Counted from the first letter of the stretch, positions 14,496-22,245 are shown. The stretch is DNA of 26,853 nt from JBDRNO01 sp043811005 (GCA_043811005.1 JBDRNO010000091.1:1-26853); one strand, 5' to 3'. Notes: generated by a model from the letters alone, not told the origin. Made by a program: numbers and translations.

Positions 14496-15686
14496 TTATG
14501 TGAGCTTGAGCCTCTTTAACCTTCTATTAATATTTACCTGAATCACATAATGATCAATCAAAGGTGTCATCACATTCATAAACAGTATTGCCAGCATCAT
14601 TCCTTCGGGATAAGCCGGGTTGAAAACCCTGATCATAATAGCAAAAAATCCGATCAGGAAACCGTAAATATATTTTCCAGTATTTGTTTGTGCTCCCGTA
14701 ACCGGGTCTGTTGCCATATATACGGCACCAAATGCAAACCCTCCCAGGATTAGTTGTGTAACCGGAGAAACCTCCATGAACGGATTAACGGCAAAAGCAT
14801 TAAATATCCATGCCATTGCAAAACCGCCAACAAATACCGATACCATTATTCTCCAGCTTGCAATTCCTGTTACCAATAAAATAATTGCACCTAACAAACA
14901 GGCAAATGCAGATGTTTCGCCAATTGAGCCGGGAATAAATCCCCAAAACATATCCATTGCCGTTAACGGGTCACCGGTTACTGAAGTGAGCTTATCACCA
15001 TTTTCAATCGCCTGAGACAGAGGTGTTGCCCCTGAAAAGCTGTCAATCAATGCTTCGCCATTAGCCAGATCGGTATTTACCCAAACTAAATCCCCTGATA
15101 TTTTTGTAGGATAAGAGAAGAACAAAAACGCCCTGGCAATCAATGCCGGGTTCAAAACGTTCATCCCCGTGCCACCAAAAACCTCTTTTCCTATTACTAC
15201 AGCGAATACTGTTGATACAGCTACCATCCATAAAGGAACGTCAACTGGCATTATCAATGGGATAAGCATTCCACTGACAAAAAAACCTTCGTTTATTCCA
15301 TGTTTTTTAATTATGGCAAAAATAAATTCAACGGTCAAGCCAGACACATATGAAACCACGACAATAGGAAGCACTTTCCACAGACCAAACAGTACTTTGT
15401 CCCAGAATCCATCCGCAAGCTCAGTAAAACTTCCCAAAGCCAAAAAATGCTGATGCCCTGTATTCCAGATCCCAAAAAGCAAACAGGGTATCAGGGCGAT
15501 TACAACAACGATCATAGTCCTCTTTAAATCAATACCATCGCGTATGTGACATCCCTTCTCTGTTACTTCCCCCGGGACGAATAAGAAAGTCTCAAAGGTA
15601 ACAAAGACAGCATAAAATTTCTCATACTTACCGCCCTTCTCGAAATGAGGTTTTATTGAGTCAATTATATTTCTAAATAGTTTCAA
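14496..15686 (-). CDS. nqrB: Na+-translocating NADH:quinone reductase subunit B
   Basis: NqrB (396 residues) is the large membrane subunit that holds covalent FMN and riboflavin and forms the sodium channel with quinone-binding surfaces. The flavinylation motif is DSFSGATPLSQA, with FMN expected on Thr221. The riboflavin/helix signature GGTGMNVLNPALIARAF (171-187) and the C-terminal ATDPVTGAQTNTGKYIYG are conserved. About ten membrane helices are evident. The 195-bp gap to nqrA holds an inverted repeat, whereas nqrC follows after 3 bp. Length and order are normal for the family. Confidence 0.97.
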   Translation of the reverse strand: MKLFRNIIDSIKPHFEKGGKYEKFYAVFVTFETFLFVPGEVTEKGCHIRDGIDLKRTMIVVVIALIPCLLFGIWNTGHQHFLALGSFTELADGFWDKVLFGLWKVLPIVVVSYVSGLTVEFIFAIIKKHGINEGFFVSGMLIPLIMPVDVPLWMVAVSTVFAVVIGKEVFGGTGMNVLNPALIARAFLFFSYPTKISGDLVWVNTDLANGEALIDSFSGATPLSQAIENGDKLTSVTGDPLTAMDMFWGFIPGSIGETSAFACLLGAIILLVTGIASWRIMVSVFVGGFAMAWIFNAFAVNPFMEVSPVTQLILGGFAFGAVYMATDPVTGAQTNTGKYIYGFLIGFFAIMIRVFNPAYPEGMMLAILFMNVMTPLIDHYVIQVNINRRLKRLKLT

Positions 15687-15759
15687 CCTGCTTGATTAGT
15701 TGATTGGTTAATAATTATACCCGATGCCAATGTTCAGATGTTAATATACAAATTTAACT

Positions 15760-15856
15760 CGATGCCAATATACTAATAATACTAATGATACTAATATTTA
15801 TCGCTATCTATTTGCCGTTATTCGTATAATTAGTATGAATTAGTATATTAGCATCG
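15760..15856. repeat. Imperfect inverted repeat between nqrA and nqrB
   Basis: The left arm CGATGCCAATATACTAAT (from 15760, continuing to about 15791) pairs with the reverse complement of 15824-15856, which starts CGATGCTAATATACTAAT. There is one small indel later in the arms and a loop of about 30 bp. Inside the arms ACTAAT recurs. A direct partial copy, CGATGCCAATGTTCAGATG, starts at 15722. The rest of 15687-15880 shows no gene. In the nqr transcript this could form a stem-loop between nqrA and nqrB. Confidence 0.7.
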
Positions 15857-15880
15857 CATTTCCCAATTCCCCAATTACCA

Positions 15881-17230
15881 TTAACATTCCCTCTTCACCA
15901 AATCCAATCCTTGACGAATGATCTCCTGGACATTTATTTTGGATGTACAAACAAACTCACACAGGGCAAAATCCTCTTCTGAAACTTCATAAATACCTAA
16001 ATTTTCCATCAGTTCAATATCACCGATTATTATTGATTTTATCAACTGAACCGGATATATGTCCATTGGCAGCACTTTTTCATACTGCCCGGTAACAACA
16101 AAAGCCCTTTTTTCACCATGCAAATTTGTATTTAAACTGTACTTCTTATTTGACATTAACCATGACAGGAAAGTTCTTGACATACTAAACTTATTAAGAC
16201 CGGGTGTTATCCAACCAAAAAATTCCGGCTCATCACCTTCGGGAATTACAGTAACCTGCGTATCATAGAATCCTACATATCCGTCAGCTTCGATCTTGGT
16301 GCCTGTAAACACATTTCCACTGATATACCGTGGTTTGTCTGAGATGGGATTTCCTGCAATCATCTCTTCAATTGAAGCACCGATCATGGTTTTATAATAC
16401 TTGCGCTTTTTCGCTTCCGAACCTGTAAGTGCAACAATTCTGGAGGCATTAAACCTTCCTTCGAGAAATAATCTGCCTATTATTAACACATCCTGGGGAG
16501 ATAAATACCAAACAACATCCCCTTTATTTATCGGGTCGATATGATGTATTTGAATACCTACATTCCCTGCGGGATGTGGACCTGAAATTTCATTTATTTC
16601 TACCTTTTTTGAATTGGTAAAAACTTTTGAAGTGGTGGTATCCGCATTAATATTTAAATGAATCTTTCCGGAAGTGAGTTTGGCAATTGCGTCCAATCCA
16701 GTCTGAAATATTTCTCCTTTTCCATGTAAAATAAAATCGTTATCCGGAGCCAACGGATTTGTATCAAAAGCAGAGATAAATATTGCCTTGGGATTGTCAG
16801 CCGGGTTTGCAATAGTTGAGAACGGACGCTGACGAACCAGAGCCCAAACACCACTTTTCAACATTGCATCAATGATATTTTCTCTGCCAATATCATTAGG
16901 ATCTGCCTTTTTAAAAGGTACATAAGAAATCTCTTTGTCTGCAAGTACCTTAACTTCAAGAATTTTTCTCTTTGCACCCCTGTGAATCTCCAAAACTTCA
17001 CCGCTAACTGGAGAGGTGAACATGACCTTTTCATTATCCTTATCATAAAAAAGTGGGGTGCCGGCTTTAACCACATCACCGGTATTTACGAGCAGTTTAG
17101 GCTTGATCCCAATAAAATCAGGTGGTTTGAGCGCATACGTTTTAGAAAAAGGAAGATCAATAAAAACTTTCTCCGCTTCCCCTTGAAGCTTAATATTCAA
17201 TCCTTTTCTTATTTTAACGTATTTTGGCAT
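15881..17230 (-). CDS. nqrA: Na+-translocating NADH:quinone reductase subunit A
   Basis: NqrA (449 residues) is the soluble cytoplasmic subunit bound to NqrB and related to RnfC, but it lacks the RnfC iron-sulfur cysteines. The N-terminus KIRKGLNIKLQGEAEK is the usual Bacteroidota form, followed by YALKPPDFIGIKPKLLVNTGDVVKAGTPLF, which resembles the biotinyl-like hammerhead domain. The central HPAGNVGIQIHHIDPI and the C-terminal EKVLPMDIYPVQLIKSIIIGDIELMENLGIYEV are family signatures. It is the first nqr gene, so the operon promoter should lie in the 288-bp spacer shared with the divergent plug gene. I could not identify a convincing promoter for it. Confidence 0.97.
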   Translation of the reverse strand: MPKYVKIRKGLNIKLQGEAEKVFIDLPFSKTYALKPPDFIGIKPKLLVNTGDVVKAGTPLFYDKDNEKVMFTSPVSGEVLEIHRGAKRKILEVKVLADKEISYVPFKKADPNDIGRENIIDAMLKSGVWALVRQRPFSTIANPADNPKAIFISAFDTNPLAPDNDFILHGKGEIFQTGLDAIAKLTSGKIHLNINADTTTSKVFTNSKKVEINEISGPHPAGNVGIQIHHIDPINKGDVVWYLSPQDVLIIGRLFLEGRFNASRIVALTGSEAKKRKYYKTMIGASIEEMIAGNPISDKPRYISGNVFTGTKIEADGYVGFYDTQVTVIPEGDEPEFFGWITPGLNKFSMSRTFLSWLMSNKKYSLNTNLHGEKRAFVVTGQYEKVLPMDIYPVQLIKSIIIGDIELMENLGIYEVSEEDFALCEFVCTSKINVQEIIRQGLDLVKREC

Positions 17231-17384
17231 GAATTAATAAAGTGCTTATATAAAATTCGGCTGCAAAATAAACAACTATTTTGAATAAAAAAATGATATA
17301 CGTATATTTTTGAATAAAATAATATTACTTACCCATGATTTGTATTTTAATGGTTCGAAAATTACGTACTATATTGTTTAATAG

Positions 17385-17392
17385 TACATTTG
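17385..17392 (+). promoter_or_regulatory. Candidate -7 element in the nqrA/plug-protein divergent spacer
   Basis: TACATTTG matches the Bacteroidota -7 consensus TAnnTTTG. It lies 10 bp before a small ORF start at 17403 and 126 bp before the plug-protein start. No good -33 TTTG is seen at the expected distance. Confidence 0.3.
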
Positions 17393-17402
17393 TAACGTAA
17401 TT

Positions 17403-17522
17403 ATGTCTGCAATAGGTGGAATTTTCATATTAATAATGAACATACGCGAATTGATTAAAAAAGTAGCGGAAACACCTATCAGTAAAGGAAAATTTCTAAA
17501 ATTCCGACACATTAAATTATGA
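17403..17522 (+). CDS. Possible 39-residue leader ORF coupled to the plug lipoprotein gene
   Basis: ATG 17403 opens a 39-codon frame (MSAIGGIFILIMNIRELIKK ... KGKFLKFRHIKL) ending in TGA 17520-17522, which overlaps the plug gene ATG as ATGA. An internal ATG at 17436 would give 28 residues, basic and probably helical. The stop-start overlap is typical of translational coupling. No family is recognised and the frame is short, so coding is uncertain. Confidence 0.25.
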   Translation: MSAIGGIFILIMNIRELIKKVAETPISKGKFLKFRHIKL

Positions 17523-18949
17523 GAGCTGAACAAATCTCAAAATATAAATATAAACAATACAACTGTTTTATTCTTCTTATTGCTTTATTGTTATTTTCCT
17601 GTTCCAGGCATACAAATATATCTGAGAGCAAGTCCGTAAGTACAAAATATACCTCTGACAGTTTGGCATCAGAAAACGGGAAAGACACTCTTACACCCGC
17701 CATAAAAGGCATTTCTGAAGATAATGATGACTATTATAAAAAAGAACATTTTCGTTTTGAAGACCATATTTATTATGACAATATAAAAACACCAATGCTG
17801 CACAAGGATGGCTGGCAATTATCATTTCCAATTATAGAACTGAACAGCAACGAAAAGCTTAAGTTCAGCTTTGACGATATGGATGCAGACATTAAATACT
17901 ATTATTACACAGTAATTCATTGTGATGCCGACTGGGCACCTTCAGATATACTTCCTTCGGAATATATCGAAGGTTTCATTGAGAACGAAATAACAGACTA
18001 TAAGTATTCATTTAATACAATCCAGAGATATACACACTACAATCTTATTATCCCAAACGAAGACATCAGGTTAACAAGATCAGGGAATTACATTTTAAAA
18101 GTCTTTCTCGATAACGATATAGATAACGTTGCGTTAAGCATGAGATTTATGATCGTTGATACAAAAGTTACCATTGAGGCAACAATTAAAAGAGCGACAT
18201 TGATCGATGACAGAAATTATAAGCAGGAAATAGATTTCACCATCTACCATCCAGGGTATGATATTTCAAATCCTTATGGAGACATAAAAGTAGTCATAAC
18301 CCAAAACGGCAGGTGGGATAATGCTGTTAAAAACCTGAAACCATTGTTCGTCAGAAACAACGAACTGGTCTATGATTATGATGAAGATAATGTATTCGCA
18401 GGTGGTAACGAATTCAGGTATTTTGATATCAAGAACTTTCGTTTCAAGTCGGAAAGGGTAAGAGAAATTATTTACGATTCATTAGCGCACCATGTTTACT
18501 TAGTTAGAGATGGAAGGCGGTCATTCAAAAGATACTCTTTTCATGCTGATATTAACGGAAGATATTTCATCAAGACAGATGAGGGAACAGATAGTGAGAT
18601 CGAGGCGGATTACGCTTATATCCATTTTAGATTACCTTATGATGCACCGATGATTGACGGTAACTTATATGTTTTTGGCGCATTATCGCAATGGAATTTT
18701 TTAAAAGAAACCCAATTGAAATACAATTACGAAAAATTCGTTTATGAAACAACAGTTTATCTAAAACAAGGTTATTACAATTATGAATATGTTTTTTTGA
18801 AAGATGGGGAAACAGCCGCAGATAATACTCTTATCGAAGGCAGCCATTTTGAGACCGGGAACGGATATACGATTTACGTTTACCACAGGTCATTTGGCGG
18901 TCAGTATGATCAGCTTATTGTTGTTAAAAATTTCATCACTAGTTCATAA
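17519..18949 (+). CDS. DUF5103 lipoprotein, type IX secretion plug protein family
   Basis: This is a 476-residue exported lipoprotein. The N-terminus YNCFILLIALLLFSCSRH ends in a lipobox-like LFSC. An N-terminal DUF5103 domain begins around PMLHKDGWQLSFPIIELNS and contains YYYTVIHCDADWAPSDILPS and FNTIQRYTHYNLIIPNED, the family signature. In Flavobacterium johnsoniae a member of this family plugs the periplasmic side of the SprA (Sov) translocon of the type IX secretion system when no substrate is engaged. The C-terminal part (about 370-476) has an Ig/carbohydrate-binding-like beta fold (GNLYVFGALSQWN). The presence of a type IX cargo gene in the same window agrees with an active system. It is divergent from nqrA. 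Confidence 0.88.
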   Translation: MRAEQISKYKYKQYNCFILLIALLLFSCSRHTNISESKSVSTKYTSDSLASENGKDTLTPAIKGISEDNDDYYKKEHFRFEDHIYYDNIKTPMLHKDGWQLSFPIIELNSNEKLKFSFDDMDADIKYYYYTVIHCDADWAPSDILPSEYIEGFIENEITDYKYSFNTIQRYTHYNLIIPNEDIRLTRSGNYILKVFLDNDIDNVALSMRFMIVDTKVTIEATIKRATLIDDRNYKQEIDFTIYHPGYDISNPYGDIKVVITQNGRWDNAVKNLKPLFVRNNELVYDYDEDNVFAGGNEFRYFDIKNFRFKSERVREIIYDSLAHHVYLVRDGRRSFKRYSFHADINGRYFIKTDEGTDSEIEADYAYIHFRLPYDAPMIDGNLYVFGALSQWNFLKETQLKYNYEKFVYETTVYLKQGYYNYEYVFLKDGETAADNTLIEGSHFETGNGYTIYVYHRSFGGQYDQLIVVKNFITSS

Positions 18950-19023
18950 ATTATTTATAATATTGCAGTGTTTAAATGTATCGTAATTTTAATATCTTTA
19001 ATATAATCTAAAAATCTATCATT

Positions 19024-20652
19024 ATGTCAAAAGGATTCTTTAACGTACCCGTACCGGTTAACGAACCGATAAAAAATTATGCGCCGGGGAGTTCCGAAAG
19101 GGCAGAACTCAAAGCGATGATAACAAAACTTCGATCAACGGAACTTGATGTACCAATGTTCATTGATGGGGAGGAAGTAAGAACTGATAAAAAAATTCCA
19201 ATCCATCCTCCACACGATCATCAGCATACATTAGGTTACTATCACCAGGGTGATAAATCACATGTACAACAGGCAATAGAAGCTGCTCTGAGAGCCAAGG
19301 AAAAATGGGTGAACATGTCGTGGGAAAGCAGGGCTTCAATCTTTCTAAAGGCAGCCGAACTCCTTGCCGGGCCCTACCGGAATAAATTAAACGCTGCCAC
19401 TATGCTGTGCCAATCAAAAAATGTTTACCAGGCAGAGATTGATTCGGCTTGCGAACTGATAGACTTCTTCCGGTTTAACGTGAAGTTTATGACTGATATC
19501 TATAATCAGCAACCTATATCAAGTCCAGGTGTGTGGAACAGGGTTGAACAAAGACCTCTTGAAGGATTCATATTTGCATTAACTCCTTTCAACTTCACTT
19601 CCATATCAGGCAATCTGCCTTCTGCTCCTGCATTAATGGGCAATACGGTTGTTTGGAAAGCATCGAGGAGCCAGATATATTCGGCAAATGTGATAATGGA
19701 GATATTCAGGGAAGCCGGCCTGCCCGATGGTGTCATAAACCTGCTGTTCGTCACAGGGCCCGATGCCAGTGATGTTATTTTCTCACATCCAGATTTCGCA
19801 GGAATACATTTTACCGGATCAACAGGATTATTTCAAAACATCTGGAAAACAGTAGGGGAAAATATTCACAATTACAAAACATACCCCAGGATTGTGGGTG
19901 AAACAGGCGGCAAGGACTTCATTGTTGCCCACAAATCGGCAGATGTAAAAGCTCTCGTAACCGCTATTTCAAGAGGCGCCTTTGAATACCAGGGGCAAAA
20001 ATGCTCGGCTGCTTCAAGAGCTTATATCCCTGCAAGCTTGTGGGATGAGACGAAAAAACTGTTGCTTGAAGACCTTAAATCCTTTAAGATGGGAGGAGTG
20101 GAAGATTTCTCCAATTTTTTCAATGCAGTAATTGATGAAGCATCATTCAATAACATCATCTCTTATATTGACCGTGCAAAAGCAGATGCCGATGCCATGA
20201 TCATTGCCGGAGGGAATTACGACAAATCAAAAGGTTACTTTATAGAACCAACGGTAATTCTAACAAAAGATCCAAAGTACTTAACAATGTGTGAAGAGAT
20301 ATTTGGCCCCGTGATGACAATTTATGTGTATGATGATGATAAATATGAAGAAACTCTGGAGCTGGTTGATTCAACATCCATATATGCACTGACCGGTTCG
20401 ATCATGGCTCGCGACATGTACGCTGTTGAAACAGCCACCAAAAAACTTGTTAACTCCTCCGGAAACTTTTATATTAACGACAAGCCAACGGGTGCAGTTG
20501 TGGGACAGCAGCCCTTCGGTGGTGCAAGAGGTTCGGGGACTAACGACAAAGCCGGGGCAATGACTAACCTGCTGCGATGGGTTTCTCCAAGAACCATCAA
20601 AGTAACTTTTTTACCTCCAACGGATTACAGGTATCCGTTTTTGGAAGAATAG
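19024..20652 (+). CDS. pruA: L-glutamate gamma-semialdehyde (1-pyrroline-5-carboxylate) dehydrogenase
   Basis: This 542-residue aldehyde dehydrogenase oxidises glutamate semialdehyde to glutamate with NAD+, the second step of proline catabolism and also part of arginine/ornithine breakdown. Landmarks are FALTPFNFTSISGNLPSAPA (184-203), FTGST (263-267), the catalytic-base segment GETGGKDF with Glu293, and the catalytic cysteine Cys327 in YQGQKCSAASRA. NDKPTGAVVGQQPFGGARGSG and LLRWVSPRTIK near the C-terminus are specific to the P5CDH branch rather than other aldehyde dehydrogenases. The protein ends DYRYPFLEE. The last 20 bases coding for DYRYPF are exactly repeated 570 bp downstream. No proline dehydrogenase gene is visible nearby. 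Confidence 0.96.
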   Translation: MSKGFFNVPVPVNEPIKNYAPGSSERAELKAMITKLRSTELDVPMFIDGEEVRTDKKIPIHPPHDHQHTLGYYHQGDKSHVQQAIEAALRAKEKWVNMSWESRASIFLKAAELLAGPYRNKLNAATMLCQSKNVYQAEIDSACELIDFFRFNVKFMTDIYNQQPISSPGVWNRVEQRPLEGFIFALTPFNFTSISGNLPSAPALMGNTVVWKASRSQIYSANVIMEIFREAGLPDGVINLLFVTGPDASDVIFSHPDFAGIHFTGSTGLFQNIWKTVGENIHNYKTYPRIVGETGGKDFIVAHKSADVKALVTAISRGAFEYQGQKCSAASRAYIPASLWDETKKLLLEDLKSFKMGGVEDFSNFFNAVIDEASFNNIISYIDRAKADADAMIIAGGNYDKSKGYFIEPTVILTKDPKYLTMCEEIFGPVMTIYVYDDDKYEETLELVDSTSIYALTGSIMARDMYAVETATKKLVNSSGNFYINDKPTGAVVGQQPFGGARGSGTNDKAGAMTNLLRWVSPRTIKVTFLPPTDYRYPFLEE

Positions 20653-20689
20653 TTTTGGTTTTAATTGAATATTTATTTTACTTTTGGGA

Positions 20690-20959
20690 ATGAATATCCA
20701 AATTGATCCTCATACTTTATAAAGAGCAAAAGAAAGAGGAACAAATAAAAAGGAAATCTTTGAGGTTTTAAAAAATGGAAATCCAATCTCTGCAAAATCA
20801 GGACGATTGGGAAAAGCCTTGGTTTTCGATTTTAATAGTAAATGGAGTGGTAAGTTTTATAAACAAAAAAGAATTGAAGCATTTTATCTGATTGAAGAAA
20901 ATAACATCATTACAGTTACTGTCTATGTATTTTATGGTAAATGGGAGGATAAACAATGA
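20690..20959 (+). pseudogene. DUF4258-like protein with a nonsense codon at position 11
   Basis: The frame from ATG 20690 reads MNIQIDPHTL, then TAA (20720-20722), then RAKERGTNKKEIFEVLKNGN and so on, ending KWEDKQ at TGA 20957-20959. The length (89 codons), the ERGTNKKEI helix, the mid strand GKFYKQKRIEAFYLIEE and the final ITVTVYVFYGKW match DUF4258-type RelE/ParE-like small proteins. A single change (AAA to TAA) would explain the stop, since family members usually have a lysine between HTL and RAKERG. No in-frame ATG follows the stop early enough to save the protein. The TGA overlaps the ATG of the DUF2283 gene (ATGA), showing that they were an operon pair. It is probably an inactivated toxin-like partner. 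Confidence 0.75.
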
Positions 20960-21162
20960 TTATACACTACGACTCAAAAACTGATCTGCTGTATTTAAGG
21001 TTTGATAAAAATGAGCATCAGGTAACAAATAAAAGAATCAAGGATGATGTTGTTTTAGATGTTTGTGAAGATGGAAAAATAGTTGGTATAGAAATAATGG
21101 ATGCATCTAAAAATGTACAACTTGATACATTACTGCCAATTGACTTTAGAAAAGCAGGATGA
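20956..21162 (+). CDS. DUF2283 domain protein
   Basis: The 68-residue protein begins MIIHYDSKTDLLYLRFDKNE and continues with DVVLDVCEDGKIVGIEIMDASK, the standard DUF2283 pattern (YD, LYIRF, DVVLDxDxxGxIVGIEIL). DUF2283 proteins are frequently encoded directly after DUF4258 proteins, and the pair is suspected to be a toxin-antitoxin-like module, with DUF2283 as the likely antitoxin. No function has been demonstrated that I know of. Here the upstream partner is broken by a stop codon while this gene is intact, with ATGA coupling. It lies between two copies of the pruA 3' end. Confidence 0.85.
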   Translation: MIIHYDSKTDLLYLRFDKNEHQVTNKRIKDDVVLDVCEDGKIVGIEIMDASKNVQLDTLLPIDFRKAG

Positions 21163-21295
21163 TGTTCATTGGATATATTTATGCATTCATTCGATTACAG
21201 GTATCCGTTTTTAGGGGAATAAACAGATTGGTGTTGAAAAATACTTCAATTATATTGAAAGTGTAAGTTCCTTTATAAATAACTTTGCAAAAAGT

Positions 21296-21400
21296 CCAAT
21301 AATCAAATACCAAATTACAATACCCCAAACATTTTAAGTGTTTTGGTTATTTGAATTTAGAAAATTGAGATTTATTTGTTATTTGGTATTTGTGATTTGG
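21296..21400. repeat. Imperfect inverted repeat upstream of the FtsB/DivIC-like gene
   Basis: The left arm 21296-21320, starting CCAATAATCAAATACC, and the reverse complement of 21376-21400, starting CCAAATCACAAATACC, agree over most of 25 bases. An inner match, CCAAAC against GTTTTGG, lies around 21325-21346. The hairpin is about 105 bp and AT-rich. It ends 22 bp before the next start codon. Apart from this and the pruA-end copy, 21163-21422 shows nothing. Confidence 0.65.
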
Positions 21401-21422
21401 AATTTTTTCCCAATAAAATACG

Positions 21423-21713
21423 ATGCTGAAAAAAATTTTACCCTACTTAAAAAACAAATACATCCTCACCTTCCTTATCTTCCTGATCTGGATGTTGTTT
21501 TTTGACAGTAATGATATTATCTCGCAAATAAGCTTGAGGGGCAAGCTAAGCCAGATTAGGCAAGACAAGCAATACTATATGGAAGAGATAGAGATAAACA
21601 AAAAAACCATGAAAGAGCTGATATCCAACCCCAAAGCCCGCGAAAAACTTGCCCGCGAAAAATACCTGATGAAAAAAGATGATGAGGATGTTTTTGTGAT
21701 TGTCTACGAATAA
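21423..21713 (+). CDS. FtsB/DivIC-like septum formation initiator protein
   Basis: The 96-residue protein has the FtsB/DivIC layout: a short cytoplasmic basic N-terminus, one membrane helix (about 13-28, ILTFLIFLIWMLFF), an external coiled coil (about 33-65, KLSQIRQDKQYYMEEIEINK), and the conserved end NPKAREKLAREKYLMKKDDEDVFVIVYE. In this family the REKY/LMKKxxExVFVI motif contacts FtsL and FtsQ/DivIB in the divisome. The name is by fold and motif; whether it is the only division homologue in the genome cannot be judged. It stands alone on the plus strand between the hairpin and a truncated Uma2 gene. Confidence 0.88.
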   Translation: MLKKILPYLKNKYILTFLIFLIWMLFFDSNDIISQISLRGKLSQIRQDKQYYMEEIEINKKTMKELISNPKAREKLAREKYLMKKDDEDVFVIVYE

Positions 21714-21747
21714 ATTCCAATATTATCCTGTAGAATTTGCGAAGAAA

Positions 21748-22140
21748 TTATTCAACTTGGGGAATGGCTTTCAGTTTTGTCAACTCCAGATTAAATCCCG
21801 GAAGCACATCTTCACCGGATACTTTTTCGTCAAATGAACCAATTACATCCACACTGCCGTCTTTACGGTAGATATGGACATTTTGTTCGGCAAGGTCAAT
21901 AAGCCAGGCGAGCAAGCAACCATTGTCAATCCATTCCTGCATCTTTTCCTGCTGGCCTGTGAGTGAGTCAGAAGGTGACCGGACTTCAATAACAAAGTCA
22001 GGGCACAAATTAGGAAATCGTAACCGTTCTTCTTTTGTAAGCACTTCTATGTGTTCTTTTCTTATCCAGGCAGCATCCGGAACTCTCATAGCGCTATTTG
22101 GTAAAATAAAACCACCGCTTGAACTTGTTACATAACCCAA
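21748..22140 (-). pseudogene. 5'-truncated Uma2 family (DUF820) endonuclease-like gene
   Basis: The readable part (about 130 residues) begins LGYVTSSSGGFILPNSAMRV and continues PDAAWIRKEH, FVIEVRSPSDSL and LLAWLIDL. These are the middle and end of the Uma2 PD-(D/E)XK fold. Full proteins are about 190 residues, so the first 60-70, with the LTDEEFxELC-type N-terminus, are missing. The open frame continues only eight codons upstream of the TTG at 22138-22140 before a TAA at 22165-22167, and no ATG is present. I therefore call it a remnant, although a TTG-started short product cannot be excluded. The break lies next to an imperfect palindromic element. The function of Uma2 proteins is not established. 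Confidence 0.7.
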
Positions 22141-22186
22141 ACGTGATGTATGGAATATTAATAATTATTATAATTCCCTGAACTAC

Positions 22187-22245
22187 TCCAACCCGGCTCC
22201 CTTCCGCCAGTTGGTGGAGAGTGGTCGGGGGGTTGGGGGGTTGGG
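22187..22245. repeat. Imperfect long palindrome with G-runs after the surface-protein stop codon
   Basis: The left side CCAACCCGGCTCCC followed by TTCCGCCAG mirrors the right side TTGGTGGAG followed by G-runs and TTGG. The right side has G6 TT G6 TT G3 (22227-22245) on the plus strand. It sits 4 bp downstream of the stop codon of the large minus-strand gene and could act as a terminator hairpin. The core TCCGCCAG is shared with the lpxB element. Confidence 0.5.

Larger units (their letters stand above)
20623..21212. mobile_element. Direct repeats of the pruA 3' end bounding a DUF4258/DUF2283 cassette
   Basis: GATTACAGGTATCCGTTTTT occurs at 20623-20642, inside pruA, and again at 21193-21212. 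Similarity continues beyond it (GGAAGAATA against AGGGGAATA). The right copy would also encode DYRYPFLGE followed by a stop, that is, an alternative pruA C-terminus. The 570-bp period encloses a small toxin-antitoxin-like pair. This resembles integration at the end of a gene that restores its 3' end, but there is no integrase gene, so tandem duplication is equally possible. Confidence 0.4.

Noticed and set aside
14496..17230. Rnf complex instead of Nqr
   Set aside because: The A subunit lacks the RnfC iron-sulfur cysteines, the F subunit has the ferredoxin plus FAD reductase architecture specific to Nqr, and the gene order is nqrA-F.
20679..20686. TACTTTTG before the DUF4258 pseudogene as a promoter -7 element
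   Set aside because: It lies only 3 bp before the presumed ATG, so transcription would start at or past the start codon; probably a chance match.
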